Translations under genes and position numbers: made by a program
Shown here: one piece after another, positions 34,769 through 44,307 of the stretch
Layout: each line of letters begins with the position of its first letter
Position numbering within the stretch: position 1 is the first letter of the stretch
The notes under the pieces: model-generated
What the model saw: only the letters and a program-made list of their open reading frames with translations
Told to the model about the DNA's origin: nothing
Databases searched by the model: none
Source: Paenibacillus sp. FSL W8-0426
GTDB taxonomy: Bacteria; Bacillota; Bacilli; Paenibacillales; Paenibacillaceae
Assembly (NCBI RefSeq): GCF_037969725.1
Contig: NZ_CP150203.1
Location: 1,070,001 to 1,134,000 of the forward strand
Length of the DNA stretch: 64,000 nucleotides
Direction of reading: 5' to 3'

Positions 34769-35845
34769 ATGAAAAAATGGATCAACGTCATCGTAACCGT
34801 GGCGATTATGGCAGGGGCGGGTTACTGGCTATATGAGAAATACAAACCGCAGCCGGAGGCTCCCATCGAGGTTCCGCCGCCGATTACGTTCGAAGTGACC
34901 CGGCAAACGATGACCCAGACGATACAGGTAAAAGGAAAGTCGGTCTACACGGACCAGACGGACGTTTTTGCGCCATACGCCGCAAGCATCAAACAATGGA
35001 ACGTGAAGAACGGGCAGCAGGTGAAGAAAGGAGACGTGCTGTTTACGCTGGATACTTCGACGCTTCAAACGGAGGTCCAGCAGCTGCAAAGCGATCTGGA
35101 GAAGGCGAAGCTGGAAATCGAAATCAATCAGGTGACCATGGATCAAGCCGACATGAGCGCATCGCTCGGCGTAACCGAGGAAGAACGCAAAAAGGCGTTT
35201 GCCGACCGGGAGAGTAAACGCATGACCAATGAGCTGAACCAGAAAGCAATCGCCTTGAAAGAACAGGAAATACAGAAGAAGCAAGAGGTCATCGGCAGGG
35301 CGACCGTGTACGCTCCGGCATCGGGCATCTTTCAGTTGAACGATTCCGACACGAAGACCCGCATGGTCAGCGAAGGCCAGTCCGTAGGCAGCATCACGAA
35401 CACGTCCAAGCTGCAATTCGTGGCGGTCATCGGCGAAGAGGAACTGTTTACGCTCAAACCCGGCATGCCGGTAAAGGTCCGCATGACGGCCAATAAAGAG
35501 CCGGAGTTCACGGGCAAGGTGAGCAAGGTATCCAAATTCGCCCGCAAAGGCTCCGACGCCGACCTCAAGCAGGCATCCCAGTTCGATATCGTCATTGACC
35601 TGAAGCCGGATGCCCGGATGTATGGCGGAGTCAGTCTTGAGGGAGAGATCGAAACGGCGCGCAAGGACAAAGCCACCGTCGTTTCAAGCCTCGCCATCAT
35701 GCGCGATCAAGCCGAACCTTACGTGCTGCTCGACAAAGGAAACGGGCAGACCGAGCCGCGAACCGTGAAAACCGGCATGGAGTCGGGGGACCAGACCGAA
35801 GTGATTAGCGGATTGAAGCCGGGGGATATGGTGGTTTTACCTTAA
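34769..35845 (+). CDS. Periplasmic-adaptor-like (HlyD/MacA) subunit
   Basis: A 358-residue protein with an N-terminal membrane anchor (VIVTVAIMAGAGYWLY). The biotinyl-lipoyl half-motifs TDVFAPYAASIKQWNVKNGQQVKKGDVLFTLDT and RATVYAPASGIFQL flank a coiled-coil hairpin of about 85 residues (EVQQLQSDLEKAKLEIEINQ to ALKEQEIQKKQEVIG). Beta-barrel and membrane-proximal segments follow (LKPGMPVKVRMTANKEPEFTGKV). In Gram-positives such proteins link a MacB-type permease to the cell surface. The gene is 87 bp after the permease. Confidence 0.85.
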   Translation: MKKWINVIVTVAIMAGAGYWLYEKYKPQPEAPIEVPPPITFEVTRQTMTQTIQVKGKSVYTDQTDVFAPYAASIKQWNVKNGQQVKKGDVLFTLDTSTLQTEVQQLQSDLEKAKLEIEINQVTMDQADMSASLGVTEEERKKAFADRESKRMTNELNQKAIALKEQEIQKKQEVIGRATVYAPASGIFQLNDSDTKTRMVSEGQSVGSITNTSKLQFVAVIGEEELFTLKPGMPVKVRMTANKEPEFTGKVSKVSKFARKGSDADLKQASQFDIVIDLKPDARMYGGVSLEGEIETARKDKATVVSSLAIMRDQAEPYVLLDKGNGQTEPRTVKTGMESGDQTEVISGLKPGDMVVLP

Positions 35846-35896
35846 CAGCAATGAATCTAGTAGGTGTCGAGCATGGCATCTGCCGAAAAATAAGGA

Positions 35897-35937
35897 CAAG
35901 CCGGGCAAAAAGAACCGTTTTTGCCCGGCTTGTTTGT
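35897..35937 (+). terminator. Terminator of the MacAB-like operon
   Basis: A perfect 15-bp stem, CAAGCCGGGCAAAAA (35897-35911) with TTTTTGCCCGGCTTG (35918-35932), then TTTGTTG. Confidence 0.85.
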
Positions 35938-36096
35938 TGCCGCTGATTTTCTTCTAAAAAATATAAAATATTTTAATTAATTCAATTTACAGTAATATTT
36001 TCATAGGGTATAATCGATTCAAAAGGAGGTGAACATGTCGTGTAAGGTTCAAACGAGCGAAACCGCCAGATCATGTGCTTCCATTAACTTCAATTT

Positions 36097-36110
36097 AGTA
36101 AGCGCTTACT
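36097..36110. promoter_or_regulatory. Palindromic cre-like operator AGTAAGCGCTTACT upstream of the cellulase
   Basis: A perfect 14-bp palindrome with the central AAGCGCTT core of CcpA or LacI-family sites. It lies about 400 bp before the GH6 start in the gap 35938-36506, where short open frames show no domains. It could mediate catabolite or cellobiose control of the cellulase. Confidence 0.5.
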
Positions 36111-36506
36111 CGCAGCCGGTCAACCACCTCATCACGAATACCCGCAATCACCCTCAGAGCAGCATCCACATTTGCCCATTTCTTTGCATCGGTTCGGTTT
36201 TACTTACAGAATGCGACGAAACAAAGCATCGCTAATCTCCTTTCAGTGCCTGACCTTCAACGTTTCATTTATCCATCGAGAGCTCCTGTATACGTAGACG
36301 AACTTTCCGGCTTGTCCAACTTGCCATGGAATCGTTCGATCCATCGCATGGTTCATAAGCAAGCATTATCAAATTGTTTACGGAGGTGTGCCTGCCAATA
36401 CCCATCCATACATCAGGGCGTTCTCTACCGGGCATGTTCATCTTGCCGACCCAGAGGATCAGTCATGAGGTAACATCCAATCCAAAAGGAGAAAGGTGGA
36501 ATTATA

Positions 36507-38684
36507 ATGGCAAAGAGGAAAACGATACCGGGAAGCCCGGCGGGAAGGAAAAAGCTGTTCCGCAAGAGCGTCAAACAAGTGCTTGCAGGAGCTTTGCTGG
36601 CTGCGGGCATCTTCCCGGGCATGACTGCGGACACGATCCGGGCAGCGGAGGCGCATGTGGACAATCCGTTCGTAGGTGCCACCGCGTACGTCAATCAGGA
36701 TTATTCGGCCCTGGTGGACACGTCGATTGCACAGACGTCCGACACGGCGCTCAAAGCCAAGATGGAAACGGTAAAATCGTATCCGACCGCCGTCTGGGTC
36801 GATCGCATCGCGGCAATCTATGGCGGTGCCGACAATGCGGGCCGCAAAAGCGTGGAGCAGCATCTGGACGCGGTCCTCGCGCAGAAGCAGCCCGGCGTGC
36901 CGATTACGGCCACGTTTGTCATCTATAACCTGCCTGGCCGGGATTGCCACGCGCTGGCCTCCAACGGCGAGCTGCCTTTGACGCAGGCTGCGCTTCAAAC
37001 GTACAAAACGGAGTACATTGATGTGCTCGCCGATATTTTTGCAGACCCGAAATACCAGGATATCCGCATCGTCGCGGTCATTGAGCCGGACAGCTTGCCG
37101 AACCTGGTCACCAACCTGAGCACGCCGGCCTGCGCGCAAGCGAGTTCCACCGGCATCTATGAAGAGGGCGTGCAATACGCGATCAATAAACTTCATGCCA
37201 TTCCAAACGTATACAACTATCTGGACATTGGCCATTCCGGCTGGCTCGGCTGGGACAACAACCGTACAGGAGCCATTACGCTCTATACCGATGTTGTGCA
37301 AGGAACGACGTCCGGCTTGAACAGCGTGGACGGCTTCATTACCAACACGGCCAACACCACGCCGCTGCATGAGCCGAACCTGCCGAACCCGGATCTGAAC
37401 ATTGGCGGCCAGCCGATCCGTTCATCCGATTTCTACGAATGGAATCCGTATTTTGACGAAACCGATTTTACCGCCGCCCTCTATAACGGGTTTGTGCAGG
37501 CAGGCTGGCCAAGCAGCATCGGCTTCCTGATCGATACGAGCCGCAACGGCTGGGGCGGGCCGAATCGGCCTTCCACCGCGTCGGGCAGCAATATCAACAC
37601 CTACGTCGACTCCGGACGCGTCGATCGCCGCGACCATCGGGGCAACTGGTGCAACAACAGCGGGGCAGGCATCGGCCAGCCGCCGCAGGCAGCACCGGGG
37701 GCCGCTCATCTGGACGCCTATGTATGGGTCAAGCCTCCGGGCGAGTCGGACGGTTCCAGCTCCGCCATTCCGAACGATGAAGGCAAGGGCTTCGACCGGA
37801 TGTGCGATCCCACGTTCGTCACGCGGGACGGCGTTCTGACGGGCGCGCTGCCGAATGCACCGATTTCCGGGCACTGGTTCCATGACCAATTCGTTATGCT
37901 CGTGCAGAACGCGTTTCCGGTGATCCCGGCGAGCAATGGCGGCGGATCTACGCCGGGCAACGGCGAAACCGCGCCTTCGGCACCTGCATCATTGACGGCG
38001 ACTGCCGGCAACGGTCAAGTGACTTTAAGCTGGAGTGCGTCTTCCGGAGCAACGAGTTATCATGTAAAACGCGCGACGAATGCATCGGGACCATACGCAA
38101 CGGTGGCCGCGAACGTGACTGCAGCATCGTACACGGATACGGGCCTGACCAATGGTACGACGTACCATTACGTGGTGAGCGCGGTGAATGCGGCAGGCGA
38201 GAGCAGCCCTTCCGTCGCCGCGACGGCAACGCCGCAGAGCGTGGTCGTTCCCACATGTGATCTGGTGGTGCAATACCATGCAGGAGATACCAATGCGGCC
38301 GATAATCAGATCAAACCCTATTTCAATATCAAAAATACGGGAAATACGGCCGTAAACCTGAGCGACTTGAAGCTTCGCTATTACTTTACGAAAGAAGGCA
38401 GCGCCGCGATGGATTCAGCCATCGATTATGCCCAGATCGGAGGCAGCAACATCCAGCGCACGTTTGCGGATGGGTATGTGGAGCTCAGCTTCACGGCAGG
38501 GGCAGGCAGCATTCCTGCTGGCGGACAATCGGGGGATATCCAGCTGCGGATGTACAAAACAGACTGGAGCAATTTTGACGAAACCGACGATTATTCCTAC
38601 GATCCGACCAAAGCCTCTTATCAAGATTGGAGCAAGGTAACTCTTTATAAAGACGGAAGCCTGGTATGGGGCATTGAGCCTTGA
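36507..38684 (+). CDS. Secreted GH6 cellulase (cellobiohydrolase/endoglucanase) with FnIII and CBM3
   Basis: A 725-residue exported enzyme that hydrolyses beta-1,4 links of cellulose. The ATG at 36507 follows AAAAGGAGAAAGG. Residues 1-48 are a signal peptide (basic MAKRKTIPGSPAGRKKLFRK, core VLAGALLAAGIFP, site near RAAEA). About 50-475 is the GH6 domain: TFVIYNLPGRDCHALASNGE, IVAVIEPDSLPNLV with Asp195 as likely general acid, YLDIGHSGWLGW and HLDAYVWVKPPGESDGSS are family hallmarks. A short GGGSTPG linker leads to one fibronectin III domain (about 489-578) and a C-terminal CBM3 (about 585-725, QIKPYFNIKNTGNTAVNLSDLKLRYYF) that binds crystalline cellulose. The long VKPPGESDGSS loop region is usual in bacterial exo-acting members. 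Confidence 0.92.
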   Translation: MAKRKTIPGSPAGRKKLFRKSVKQVLAGALLAAGIFPGMTADTIRAAEAHVDNPFVGATAYVNQDYSALVDTSIAQTSDTALKAKMETVKSYPTAVWVDRIAAIYGGADNAGRKSVEQHLDAVLAQKQPGVPITATFVIYNLPGRDCHALASNGELPLTQAALQTYKTEYIDVLADIFADPKYQDIRIVAVIEPDSLPNLVTNLSTPACAQASSTGIYEEGVQYAINKLHAIPNVYNYLDIGHSGWLGWDNNRTGAITLYTDVVQGTTSGLNSVDGFITNTANTTPLHEPNLPNPDLNIGGQPIRSSDFYEWNPYFDETDFTAALYNGFVQAGWPSSIGFLIDTSRNGWGGPNRPSTASGSNINTYVDSGRVDRRDHRGNWCNNSGAGIGQPPQAAPGAAHLDAYVWVKPPGESDGSSSAIPNDEGKGFDRMCDPTFVTRDGVLTGALPNAPISGHWFHDQFVMLVQNAFPVIPASNGGGSTPGNGETAPSAPASLTATAGNGQVTLSWSASSGATSYHVKRATNASGPYATVAANVTAASYTDTGLTNGTTYHYVVSAVNAAGESSPSVAATATPQSVVVPTCDLVVQYHAGDTNAADNQIKPYFNIKNTGNTAVNLSDLKLRYYFTKEGSAAMDSAIDYAQIGGSNIQRTFADGYVELSFTAGAGSIPAGGQSGDIQLRMYKTDWSNFDETDDYSYDPTKASYQDWSKVTLYKDGSLVWGIEP

Positions 38685-38737
38685 GGCTACTGCCGAGGCA
38701 GTGCTCAGCGTTTTGAAAGAGCTTGGATAACAAGGAC

Positions 38738-38778
38738 AAAACCGCGATCCTCTGGCAAGGAGGATGGCGGTTTTTCCT
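38738..38778 (+). terminator. Terminator after the GH6 cellulase
   Basis: AAACCGC-ATCCTC pairs with GAGGAT-GCGGTTT (small bulges), followed by TTTCC. The remainder of the 38685-39151 gap is the leader of the PL11 gene, with no gene or clear operator seen. Confidence 0.75.
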
Positions 38779-39151
38779 TTATTTCAAATTTTAAACACTG
38801 AATAGTGCCTATTTTGCACTGAAAATTAACTATATTGAGACAGGAACGGGCTCTATAATAATAGCCGATGGGCAGATCAAAAAGTATGCTCTAACCATTT
38901 CGTCAGGTTGCCAGGGATCAGGCTTGGCAGCGGGGTCCGAAGGATGAAAGGGGGATCGGGGCGAGTATCTGCGGCAGACGTATGCTGCGATGCAAAGAAA
39001 GGATTTTTTGATTTCAAGCAAAATGTAAGCGTATCCATCCGAAGATGAATGAAATCTGGCTGATTCTTCAATAGAGCGGCCAAACGTTCCAAAGCTTGAT
39101 CATGAAGCTGCTGCAGCATCACCGATTCGGTCTAAGGGAGAGTGAAGGTGG

Positions 39152-41569
39152 ATGAATTCGGAAAGACACATGTCAAGGTTTCAGAACAAGGTATCGCCAT
39201 TGTACTCAAAACGTGGAAAGACACGCATGCCTTTGGCGGCAAAAGTGCTTTCCTCCGCGCTTAGCGCAGCTTTGCTTCTGGCAGGCACTTCAGGAATCGC
39301 CGGGGCGACAGCGCCATCCGTTAGCGGTTCGGCTGATGTTGAACTGCAATCCAACAAAGGAGGCGGTCAGGTGAAAAGCATTCAGCTCGAATACCTGGAT
39401 CGGGGGCTGGTCGCCGCATCGACATCCGAGGGTGTGTTTCTCAGCTGGAGGCTGCTGGCGGACGAAGCAACGGGATACAGCGACAAGGGGTTGACGGGAA
39501 CGGACTTTAACGTTTACCGCGACGGCAAGAAGATCGCGACCGTAACGGACAGCACCAATTATGTCGATCCGGCAGGCAAAACGTCCTCCAAGTACCAGGT
39601 CGCCGCCGTGAACTCCAAAGGCAAGGAAAGCAAAAAAAGCGATGCCGTCAAACCTTGGGCCAACGGATATATCGATCTGCCATTGCAGAAACCTGCCGAT
39701 GGCGTGACTCCTGCCGGAGAAGCCTATACGTATTCCGCCAATGACATGAGCGTCGGAGATGTGAACGGCGACGGCCAATACGAGTTTTTCGTCAAATGGG
39801 ATCCATCCAATGCCAAGGACGTTTCGCAAAAAGGATATACAGGCAGCACTTACGTCGATTGTTACACGCTGGACGGGCAGCTGTTGTACCGGATCGATCT
39901 CGGGGTCAACATCCGTTCGGGTGCTCATTATACGCAGATGCTCGTTTATGATTTCGACGGGGACGGCAAGGCTGAATTGATGTTCAAAACCGCTCCCGGC
40001 ACCAAAATCATCAAATACAACAAAAAAGGCAAAGTCACTTCCGAGAAATACATCACCCTGCCGAAGGAGGACCGCAAAGCGGGCTATTCGAACGAGGATG
40101 ATTACCGTCTGAGCGCAAAAGGATATTACGATCATGTAGTGCAGATGTTCCGGAACTGGCACAAGCACGAGGAAGTCGTCAACGGGAACTGGCCTGCCAC
40201 GCTGGAGGAAGCCTTCGGCATCGAGAAAAAGTACACGTATCCTCTCTCCCAGCAGGATGCGGAGAGCTTGGCCGACTACTTTATGGACGTGTACGCGCCG
40301 GAACGGAGCGCACGGAACGATCTGCGCACGTTTGAAGGTTTCATCCTGAACGGGCCGGAATACGTGACCGTCTTTGAAGGCGAATCCGGCAAAGAGCTGC
40401 AGACCGTACCTTATGAACCGGAAAGGCATGACGATGGCCTGATGTGGGGCGATTACGCGATGGCGCGCATCGAACCCGGCAACCGGGTAGACCGGTTCCT
40501 GGCAGGGGTGGCGTATCTGGACGGCAAGAAGCCTTCCGCTATTTTCGCGCGCGGATACTATACTCGCTCCACAATGGTCGCCTACAACTGGGATGGCAAG
40601 AAACTGAAGAAGGAATGGAAGGTGGACAGCGGCTGGACGCCGATGAAAAATCCGTTCAACGACGGGCCTCATGGCGTAGACGGCACAGATCCGCAGTACG
40701 GTTCGATCACAACGCAGGGAGCCCACTATTTCAGCGTGGCCGACGTGGACGGGGACGGCAAGCAGGAAATCGTGTACGGCTCGGCCACGATTGACCATGA
40801 CGGCAGCGTCTTGTACAGTTCCACCGACGTCATGCCGCCGGAGAGCGCTGCGCCGGGGACGGTGGCCCGCTTGGGACACGGCGACGCGATTCATGTGGCG
40901 GACATCGATCCGGCTCGGCCGGGGCTCGAAATTTTCATGGTGCATGAAGGCGGCCCTTGGGCTCCGTACGGTTATTCGCTAAGAGACGCCAAGACCGGCG
41001 AAGTGATCTATGGCGGGTATACCGGCAAAGATACCGGACGCGGCATGGTCGGCGACGTTGATCCGACGCGCCGGGGCCTCGAAACGTGGGCCGTGGGACT
41101 GTGGACAGCCGATGGCCAGAAGATCAGCGATACGGCTCCAGGTACCAACATGAGCATTCGTTGGGCAGGCAACATGACGACCCAGATCGTGGACGGCGCG
41201 ATCGACGTGACGCCGACGATCAAGGATTGGACGCGCGGCACGCTGCTCACCGCCACGGGCACGCTGACGAACAATCATACGAAAGGAACGCCGTCGCTCG
41301 TGGCGGACATTTTCGGCGATTGGCGCGAGGAGATGCTCGTTCGCACGGCAGACAGCTCCGCGATCCGTATCTATCTGAGCACCGAGCTAACGGATCGTAA
41401 GCTGTACACGCTGATGCATGACGCGATGTACCGTGTGGGCATCGCCGGCCAGAACAGCGGCTATAACCAGCCTTCGTATCCGTCGTTCTACATGGCTTCG
41501 GACATCGACTGGTCGAAGATACCGCTGCCAAAGTTCCATACGCCAGGAAAAGGTAAAGGCGACAAGTAA
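39152..41569 (+). CDS. Secreted rhamnogalacturonan endolyase, PL11 family (YesW-like)
   Basis: An 805-residue exported pectin lyase that cleaves the rhamnogalacturonan I backbone by beta-elimination. The ATG at 39152 follows AAGGGAGAG. The signal peptide spans about residues 1-52 (basic start, core VLSSALSAALLLAGTSGIAGA). The mature enzyme begins with a beta-sandwich domain (QLEYLDRGLVAASTSEGVFLSWRLL...FNVYRDGKKIATV) and then the eight-bladed propeller with calcium-binding DxNGDGxxE-type loops: VGDVNGDGQYEFFVKWDPSNAKD, VYDFDGDGKAELMFKTAPGT and VADVDGDGKQEIVYG. The end, MHDAMYRVGIAGQNSGYNQPSYPSFY, is highly typical of PL11. No carbohydrate-binding module is attached. Confidence 0.92.
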   Translation: MNSERHMSRFQNKVSPLYSKRGKTRMPLAAKVLSSALSAALLLAGTSGIAGATAPSVSGSADVELQSNKGGGQVKSIQLEYLDRGLVAASTSEGVFLSWRLLADEATGYSDKGLTGTDFNVYRDGKKIATVTDSTNYVDPAGKTSSKYQVAAVNSKGKESKKSDAVKPWANGYIDLPLQKPADGVTPAGEAYTYSANDMSVGDVNGDGQYEFFVKWDPSNAKDVSQKGYTGSTYVDCYTLDGQLLYRIDLGVNIRSGAHYTQMLVYDFDGDGKAELMFKTAPGTKIIKYNKKGKVTSEKYITLPKEDRKAGYSNEDDYRLSAKGYYDHVVQMFRNWHKHEEVVNGNWPATLEEAFGIEKKYTYPLSQQDAESLADYFMDVYAPERSARNDLRTFEGFILNGPEYVTVFEGESGKELQTVPYEPERHDDGLMWGDYAMARIEPGNRVDRFLAGVAYLDGKKPSAIFARGYYTRSTMVAYNWDGKKLKKEWKVDSGWTPMKNPFNDGPHGVDGTDPQYGSITTQGAHYFSVADVDGDGKQEIVYGSATIDHDGSVLYSSTDVMPPESAAPGTVARLGHGDAIHVADIDPARPGLEIFMVHEGGPWAPYGYSLRDAKTGEVIYGGYTGKDTGRGMVGDVDPTRRGLETWAVGLWTADGQKISDTAPGTNMSIRWAGNMTTQIVDGAIDVTPTIKDWTRGTLLTATGTLTNNHTKGTPSLVADIFGDWREEMLVRTADSSAIRIYLSTELTDRKLYTLMHDAMYRVGIAGQNSGYNQPSYPSFYMASDIDWSKIPLPKFHTPGKGKGDK

Positions 41570-41860
41570 GTAAGGTAACCGGTAAACGAATCTCCAATAA
41601 GGCAAGGAAAGACAAAGGCTTTGACGGACCACGAACTGCTTGAGGCAGGCATCTCGGGTCCCGTCAGGGCCTTATTTTCGTTTTTCCAAGAAACAGGCTC
41701 ACATTGCTTTGCCCCAAGGGTTAACAATAACGAAAAACTGAATACGCGCTGCATCGCAAGAGCCGCAGAATTCATGCCTGACATTGCTCGTGAGATTTCG
41801 CCCATCGCGGTTCGCCGCTTGGACGAACGTGAAGCCAGTGAATTTCATTCGCAGAAGGAT

Positions 41861-42478
41861 TCATGACAGATGTGAAACGGAAGCAAAGTCCGACAGGCGA
41901 TACCGTCCGTTGTCATGAATCAGCCGCGTGATGGAGCACTCCGGCACAAGCTGGCTCTGCTTGGCGATAAACGCATCGTGCCAAACGTTCAGCTCATCTT
42001 CGGAGAACAAGTGAACCAGCAAATCAGTGATCAAGCCACCATGCGTAACAATAACAATATTGCGATCATCATCGGATGATGCAGCCGATACGGCACCAAG
42101 CTCGTTCAGGCATTCGGCGAACCGCATCCCGGCCTGCCGGGCGGAGTCGCCCACCGGTGGCGCATAATCGGGATCGCGCGTGCAGCGGTCCCACATCTCG
42201 ACGAATTGCTCCAGCGTCTGGCCGGGCAGATCCCCCCAGTTTGCCCGCTCTCTCAGGCGTACGTCCTCCATCAACGGCGCTTGGATCCGTGCAGCAATGC
42301 AGTCGGCCGTTTGCCGCGCCCGCCGGAGCGGACTGGTTACGATGAGGTCAGTGGGCATTGGAGCCAATATGCGTGCGACGGCTTGGGCCTGCCGTATGCC
42401 TTCGGCGGTAAGGGGAACGTCACCGATCGCCTGCTCTTTGAGCCCATGCCTGACCAGATAGAAAGTATGGGTAACCAT
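41861..42478 (-). CDS. Histidine phosphatase family protein
   Basis: A 205-residue cytoplasmic phosphatase of the phosphoglycerate-mutase-like superfamily. TFYLVRHGLKEQAIGDVPLTAEGIRQAQAVA carries the RHG motif with the phospho-accepting His; SPLRRARQTADCIA supplies the second Arg; IVIVTHGGLITDLLVHLF carries the second catalytic His. The start follows AGGAGGTTATTT. It is a single gene, convergent with the PL11 gene. The substrate is not predictable; small phosphorylated metabolites are usual. Confidence 0.85.
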   Translation of the reverse strand: MVTHTFYLVRHGLKEQAIGDVPLTAEGIRQAQAVARILAPMPTDLIVTSPLRRARQTADCIAARIQAPLMEDVRLRERANWGDLPGQTLEQFVEMWDRCTRDPDYAPPVGDSARQAGMRFAECLNELGAVSAASSDDDRNIVIVTHGGLITDLLVHLFSEDELNVWHDAFIAKQSQLVPECSITRLIHDNGRYRLSDFASVSHLS

Positions 42479-42522
42479 GAAATAACCTCCTTTACAAATA
42501 TAACAGGATTCATGAATTTTAA

Positions 42523-42540
42523 ATTAGACGATTGTCTAAT
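42523..42540. promoter_or_regulatory. Perfect inverted repeat ATTAGAC-GATT-GTCTAAT
   Basis: A 7-4-7 perfect inverted repeat, 45 bp before the start of the histidine phosphatase gene on the minus strand. It has the size of a MarR or TetR operator. No regulator gene is adjacent. Confidence 0.55.
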
Positions 42541-42748
42541 TATATGATTAACTAATTTATGTTTGCAATCCTGAATATTGAAGACCAGCGCGCATCTTCT
42601 CCTTCTTATGCAATGCCACCTGATAATCACGCGGCGGGTTAGAACAAGTTCGAAGCGTTCTCAGGCCCCCAATTTTCTGTTCTCCCTTTTACAAAAGCTT
42701 AACATCGTGATGATACCGGGCTAATCCTTCCTCCGTAACATAAGTGGC

Positions 42749-42785
42749 ATGTGGGATCGTTCCCACTGTGGGAACGATCCCACAT
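42749..42785. promoter_or_regulatory. 37-nt perfect hairpin/palindrome upstream of the phosphoesterase operon
   Basis: Two perfect 17-nt arms (ATGTGGGATCGTTCCCA and its complement) enclose the loop CTG. It ends 8 nt before the AAGGGAGGA ribosome site of the gene at 42809. It could be the operator of the LacI protein encoded at 45045, or a 5'-UTR stem-loop that controls access to the ribosome site. There is no T-tract. Confidence 0.7.
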
Positions 42786-42808
42786 CACGGCAAGGGAGGA
42801 TCATCCCC

Positions 42809-43279
42809 ATGAACCTGATGGACATCCAAGGACGCGTGACTCCCGAACAATCCGGGACGCATCTTCGAATTCCTTTTCAATTAACGGCGGATGCCGAGCG
42901 CTTGAACATCCGATTCGCGTATTCCCCGAAGGTGCTGGAGGATCGCGAGCGAGCGCTCGCTTTGCTGGAAGCCAGTTTTGCCAAACATGTATTGCCGGAT
43001 CAACAGGAACGGGCAGCGGCACGGGCCGAAACCTATTTGCCGTTAAGCAATCTGATTACCGTCTCGCTGGATGACGAGCATCAATATCGTGGAGCATGCC
43101 ATAGGCATGACCCTGTGCAAGAACTGCACCTATCTGAGCATCATGCATCCCCAGGTCTTGTTCGTGGGTTGATCAAGCAAGGACGCTGGACAGTGACGCT
43201 TAGCATCCACAGCATCGTGACGGCTGTGTGCGATTATCGCCTGGAAGTCTGGACGGATGAAACGGAGGTGCAGGCATGA
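42809..43279 (+). CDS. Uncharacterised protein linked to PHP-type phosphoesterase
   Basis: A 156-residue protein that I do not recognise by motif. The ATG at 42809 follows AAGGGAGGATCA; the frame extends upstream only through the palindrome. The sequence GTHLRIPFQLTADAERLNIRFAYSPKVLEDRERALALLEASF and WTVTLSIHSIVTAVCDYRLEVW suggest a small beta-rich fold. It overlaps the PHP phosphoesterase gene by 4 nt, so the two are made together and probably form a functional pair. No signal peptide. Confidence 0.6.
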   Translation: MNLMDIQGRVTPEQSGTHLRIPFQLTADAERLNIRFAYSPKVLEDRERALALLEASFAKHVLPDQQERAAARAETYLPLSNLITVSLDDEHQYRGACHRHDPVQELHLSEHHASPGLVRGLIKQGRWTVTLSIHSIVTAVCDYRLEVWTDETEVQA

Positions 43280-44295
43280 AATGGCTCGCCTGTGAGCTGC
43301 ATACCCATACGCTGCACAGTGACGGAAGTCAGACGCTGTCCGAACTGGCCGCGGGAGCAAGCAAGCTTGGCTTCGACGCGATTGCCTTGACGGATCACAA
43401 TACGATGTCCGGTCTGGCCGATCGCAAAGACATCGCTAAGGAGCATGGGCTGCTCATTATTCCGGGCATGGAGTGGACAACGTTCCACGGACATATGGTC
43501 ACGCTTGGACTGGATGCATATGTGGATTGGCGGACCGTAGACAAGGACGGCATTTTGGATGGCATTGCAGCCGTCCACGAACAGGGCGGCCTGGCGGGGC
43601 TTGCCCATCCTTTTCGAATCGGAAGTCCGGCCTGCACCGGCTGTTATTGGGAGTATGAGATCAAAGACTGGTCTGCCGTCGATTACATCGAGGTTTGGTC
43701 CGGGACCTTTGCCCCGATCCAACACAACAATCAACGGGCATTCGCTTTATGGAATGACAAGCTGAACGAGGGCTATCGCATATCCGCTACTTCCGGCCGC
43801 GACTGGCATACGCAGGCCGACACGACGGATCCGCTGTCCGTGACGTATTTGGGTATTCCGGACGATGCCGATCCTGACGAGGAACAACTCGTCCAGGCCC
43901 TGCGCCGCGGACATGTCTCCGTAACGGTCGGTCCGCTGCTGGAGTTAGGCATCAAAACCGGCGGTACCACTTATGATCTTGGAGCGATCATTCCGGCACA
44001 TCCACCGGATGCACACGGTGGCAATTTCGCCATCGCATCGGTGTCGATCGATTTCTCGGTCAGGCCGGGTCGATGGACGCTGCCGGGACGAACCTGCAAG
44101 CTGGTGCTGCAGTCCAATCTGGGCACGGAAGTTACTCGTGAGGTGTATGCACCCGAAAGCCATGCGCGATTGGAGCCATGCGAATTGAACATTCCTGATA
44201 CCACTGGCCGAAGGTGGATCAGGGCCGAATTATGGGGCAGCGTGCAGGGTGCTTATATGCTGATCGCATTTACGAATGCCATTTATTTTGAATAG
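43276..44295 (+). CDS. CehA/McbA family metallohydrolase (PHP domain phosphoesterase)
   Basis: A 339-residue enzyme. The PHP domain metal-binding motifs are all visible: ELHTHTLHSDGSQTLSELAAGASKLGFDAIALTDHNTMSGLADR, GMEWTTFHGHMVTLGLDAYVDW, GGLAGLAHPFRIGSPACTGCYWEYEI and ISATSGRDWHT. Such proteins hydrolyse phosphate mono- or diesters with two or three metal ions. The gene overlaps the unknown gene upstream by 4 nt and is 12 nt before a glycerophosphodiesterase-like gene, so attack on a phosphodiester is a reasonable inference. Confidence 0.83.
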   Translation: MKWLACELHTHTLHSDGSQTLSELAAGASKLGFDAIALTDHNTMSGLADRKDIAKEHGLLIIPGMEWTTFHGHMVTLGLDAYVDWRTVDKDGILDGIAAVHEQGGLAGLAHPFRIGSPACTGCYWEYEIKDWSAVDYIEVWSGTFAPIQHNNQRAFALWNDKLNEGYRISATSGRDWHTQADTTDPLSVTYLGIPDDADPDEEQLVQALRRGHVSVTVGPLLELGIKTGGTTYDLGAIIPAHPPDAHGGNFAIASVSIDFSVRPGRWTLPGRTCKLVLQSNLGTEVTREVYAPESHARLEPCELNIPDTTGRRWIRAELWGSVQGAYMLIAFTNAIYFE

Positions 44296-44307
44296 GAGTG
44301 CATGCAG

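Noticed and set aside
36029..36473. Short frames upstream of the GH6 gene
   Set aside because: The first has a good AAAGGAGGTG ribosome site but its product has no domain, signal or conserved feature that I can see; a leader peptide is possible but not supported.
39290..40945. 551-codon open frame antisense to the PL11 lyase
   Set aside because: The + strand frame is a complete PL11 enzyme with signal peptide; the antisense product has no family features.
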